Assembly: GCF_003600625.1 (NCBI RefSeq)
Contig: NZ_CP032489.1
Coordinates: forward strand, 2,480,001-2,544,000
Direction: 5' to 3'
DNA from: Arachidicoccus soli
Lineage (GTDB): Bacteria > Bacteroidota > Bacteroidia > Chitinophagales > Chitinophagaceae
DNA: 64,000 bases
Shown here: in pieces, positions 62,607 through 64,000 of the stretch
Layout of the letters: every line of letters starts with the position of its first letter
Position numbering within the stretch: the stretch's first letter is position 1
Notes under the pieces: generated by a model
Databases searched by the model: none
The model's input: only the letters and a program-made list of their open reading frames with translations
What the model was told of the DNA's origin: nothing
Program-made: the position numbers and the translations under genes

Positions 62607-63713
62607 TCATGTAAGCCATTCATGTGATGTCACCGATAATTGATAAAGCATATATTGAATACCTTTCTTATCCGATATATTCCTAAAAGCGCCAACAGAT
62701 CCTGCAAATGGACTAAGTTCATTGGTGTCCAATCCCAGAAACAACAGGTGGAATTGCTTCTTGATGGTTGCACCATCACTCAGCATTCTTTCAAGGAAGT
62801 TAGTGTTATTAATAAAATCTGTGTCGGGATGATTTGACCTACCGCTATAAACATCAAGCGATGAACACTTAAACAAATTATTTTTGATGAAGCGCATGGT
62901 TGGACGAGGGCCAATAGAATGTCCGGCAATCACGCTGTGTTCACGATTGGCATACGTACGAAACTTGTCATCAATCATCGGGACAGTCTCGTTGATCACC
63001 ACTAGATTGATAATGGCTCGGGAACTGGATTTGTAATCCGCAATATTTCCATGGTGTTTATAGGCATAGCTATTATCCTTCAGGATATTCATCAAAATAG
63101 ATTTCCTTGCAGCAGAGAGGTTATCAAGAATCAGATTTGCATGCCTCAGGCGCGACCTACCGGTTTCATCTTCCAAACTTCCATGATACAAATACAAAAC
63201 AGGGTAAAGTATTTTGATATTTTTTTGATTACCATGTGTTATGTGAACAAAACAACTCTTCCTGGGATTTGTAAGTTTAGAAAAATAAATATTTTCCCTC
63301 ACAAGATTTTGTGACACCTCTTTTAATGCAAAAAGATCCTGATCCCTTGCAGGGATTTCAATACCAGTTCCCCAACGACAGCTACCATAGAAGAAAAGTT
63401 TTCCCGGGCCCTTAACCGTTACCCCATCTATATTTAGCTGGTAGGAATAAAAGGATTTATCCAATGGAAATGACGACTTTATCCACAGGCCATTATCATT
63501 TTTCACCTTATCACATTGCTCTCTACCCATTTTGAGCTGCAGTTTTTGCGCCTCCGGTACAGCAATGCCGGCACCCAACTGAACTTCTGCATTCTCCTGT
63601 GGGTATTGCTTCCCATGCCGGTTAGCAGCTGCGAGTTCAAAATTATCGGACCGCCCATATGAGACAATGTAACATAAGATAACCATAAAAAAGACAAGGA
63701 AGAATCTCGTCAT
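62607..63713 (-). CDS. CE1-like esterase, truncated by TGA at a conserved Trp
   Basis: A 368-residue exported protein. An N-terminal sandwich (about 80-145, with SYQLNIDGVTVKGPGKLFFYGS) precedes a CE1 (feruloyl/acetyl esterase) domain with YPVLYLYHGSLEDETG, nucleophile S266 (AGHSIGP, for the usual GLSMGG) and His364 (SHEWLT). The stop is TGA at 62607-62609, exactly where the adjoining paralogue has the Trp of EFLTWRRSLHE. The frame then continues RRNQDQFVSLLFKK to a TAA at 62562-62564, so 14 C-terminal residues after the stop are cut off. The core residues remain, but several CE1 positions look degenerate, so activity is doubtful. Confidence 0.75.
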   Translation of the reverse strand: MTRFFLVFFMVILCYIVSYGRSDNFELAAANRHGKQYPQENAEVQLGAGIAVPEAQKLQLKMGREQCDKVKNDNGLWIKSSFPLDKSFYSYQLNIDGVTVKGPGKLFFYGSCRWGTGIEIPARDQDLFALKEVSQNLVRENIYFSKLTNPRKSCFVHITHGNQKNIKILYPVLYLYHGSLEDETGRSRLRHANLILDNLSAARKSILMNILKDNSYAYKHHGNIADYKSSSRAIINLVVINETVPMIDDKFRTYANREHSVIAGHSIGPRPTMRFIKNNLFKCSSLDVYSGRSNHPDTDFINNTNFLERMLSDGATIKKQFHLLFLGLDTNELSPFAGSVGAFRNISDKKGIQYMLYQLSVTSHEWLT

Positions 63714-63746
63714 AAGGATCCTTTTTAGTTGGATAATAAACGGGTG

Positions 63747-64000
63747 TTAATCCCTAAAAAGTAGGGGCGCTAATTCATGCAAGCTGCGTCTCCATGTCAG
63801 GAATTCGTGTGCTGTATTCTCCGAAACATAGGATACCGCATTATAACCCGCATCTTTTAGTGCAGTCACCGCATTCTTCACACCATCTGGCCTTTCCCTG
63901 CTTCCACAACTGATGAAAATGAGTTTAGGTTTTGTTTTACCCTTTAGTTCTTCGGGAGTATAAATTCCTCCACTCAACAATGCATAATAAGAAAATACAT
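63747..64000 (-). CDS. CE1-like esterase, C-terminal part (cut by the window edge)
   Basis: The last 84 residues of a CE1-family esterase; the frame continues past position 64000 without a stop (VFSYYALLSGGIYTPEELKG...). It has KPKLIFISCGSRERPDG, the usual acid-residue strand, the catalytic His in TAHEFLTWRR, and ends APLLFRD. It ends 33 bp before the truncated CE1 gene, and the two look like tandem paralogues. Likely role: removal of feruloyl or acetyl groups from arabinoxylan. Any start inside the window (TTG at about 63978) is artificial. Confidence 0.82.
   Translation of the reverse strand, partial: VFSYYALLSGGIYTPEELKGKTKPKLIFISCGSRERPDGVKNAVTALKDAGYNAVSYVSENTAHEFLTWRRSLHELAPLLFRD

Overview
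The window looks like a Bacteroidota chromosome, most like the Chitinophagaceae/Sphingobacteriia side. The evidence is SusC/SusD proteins, Bat-operon genes, signal peptides ending in AQ, A+T-rich DNA and promoters of the TTTG-N19-TAnnTTTG type. The genus cannot be fixed from sequence alone. No tRNA, rRNA or CRISPR array was seen.

Region 1 (about 0.4-20.9 kb, all minus strand) is one long exopolysaccharide/capsule cluster. It reads from a promoter at 20952-20982 through wza (export), wzc (tyrosine autokinase), a UDP-HexNAc 6-dehydrogenase, a CapE/FnlA-type 4,6-dehydratase, two tandem DegT-type aminotransferases, two acyltransferases, Wzx flippase, glycosyltransferases, a Wzy-like polymerase, a secreted GH56 (hyaluronidase-fold) protein, the GDP-L-fucose genes gmd and fcl, manC and a last GT2. 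The predicted polymer carries fucose, an N-acetylated 4-amino-6-deoxy sugar and a HexNAc uronic acid. No initiating phosphoglycosyl transferase is in the window. Oddities are a DegT paralogue with Arg at the PLP-lysine position and the GH56-like enzyme.

Region 2 (about 21-27.3 kb, plus strand) is a short mixed segment. It holds a lipoprotein with the class D beta-lactamase fold whose catalytic Ser, Lys and KTG motif are gone, BatB- and BatC-like proteins, a HipA-like kinase gene with a stop at codon 2 beside a DUF3037-like partner, and an IS4/IS1634-type insertion sequence whose left end supplies the stop codon of the DUF3037-like gene.

Region 3 (about 27.3-64 kb, all minus strand) is a large polysaccharide-utilisation locus for decorated glucurono(arabino)xylan. 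From 5' to 3' it has two CE1-like esterases (one cut by the window edge, one ending at a TGA where its neighbour has Trp), an acetyl/feruloyl-type esterase, a second esterase destroyed by an IS200/IS605 element, GH51, a small secreted protein, SusC, SusD, GH115 and GH30 (a probable surface glucuronoxylanase), a SASA/CE20-type acetylesterase, GH31, GH146/GH127, GH31 with PA14, GH43, GH97, GH43-CBM6, GH67 and GH43-CBM6. The logic is surface cutting by GH30, import by SusCD, and periplasmic removal of glucuronate (GH115, GH67), arabinose (GH51, GH43, GH146), alpha-xylose (GH31), alpha-galactose (GH97), and acetyl/feruloyl groups. Three identical 15-bp copies of a LacI-like operator lie upstream of susC (two) and of GH146 (one). 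No regulator gene is present, so control is probably by a LacI-family protein encoded elsewhere. The esterase end of the locus is decaying.
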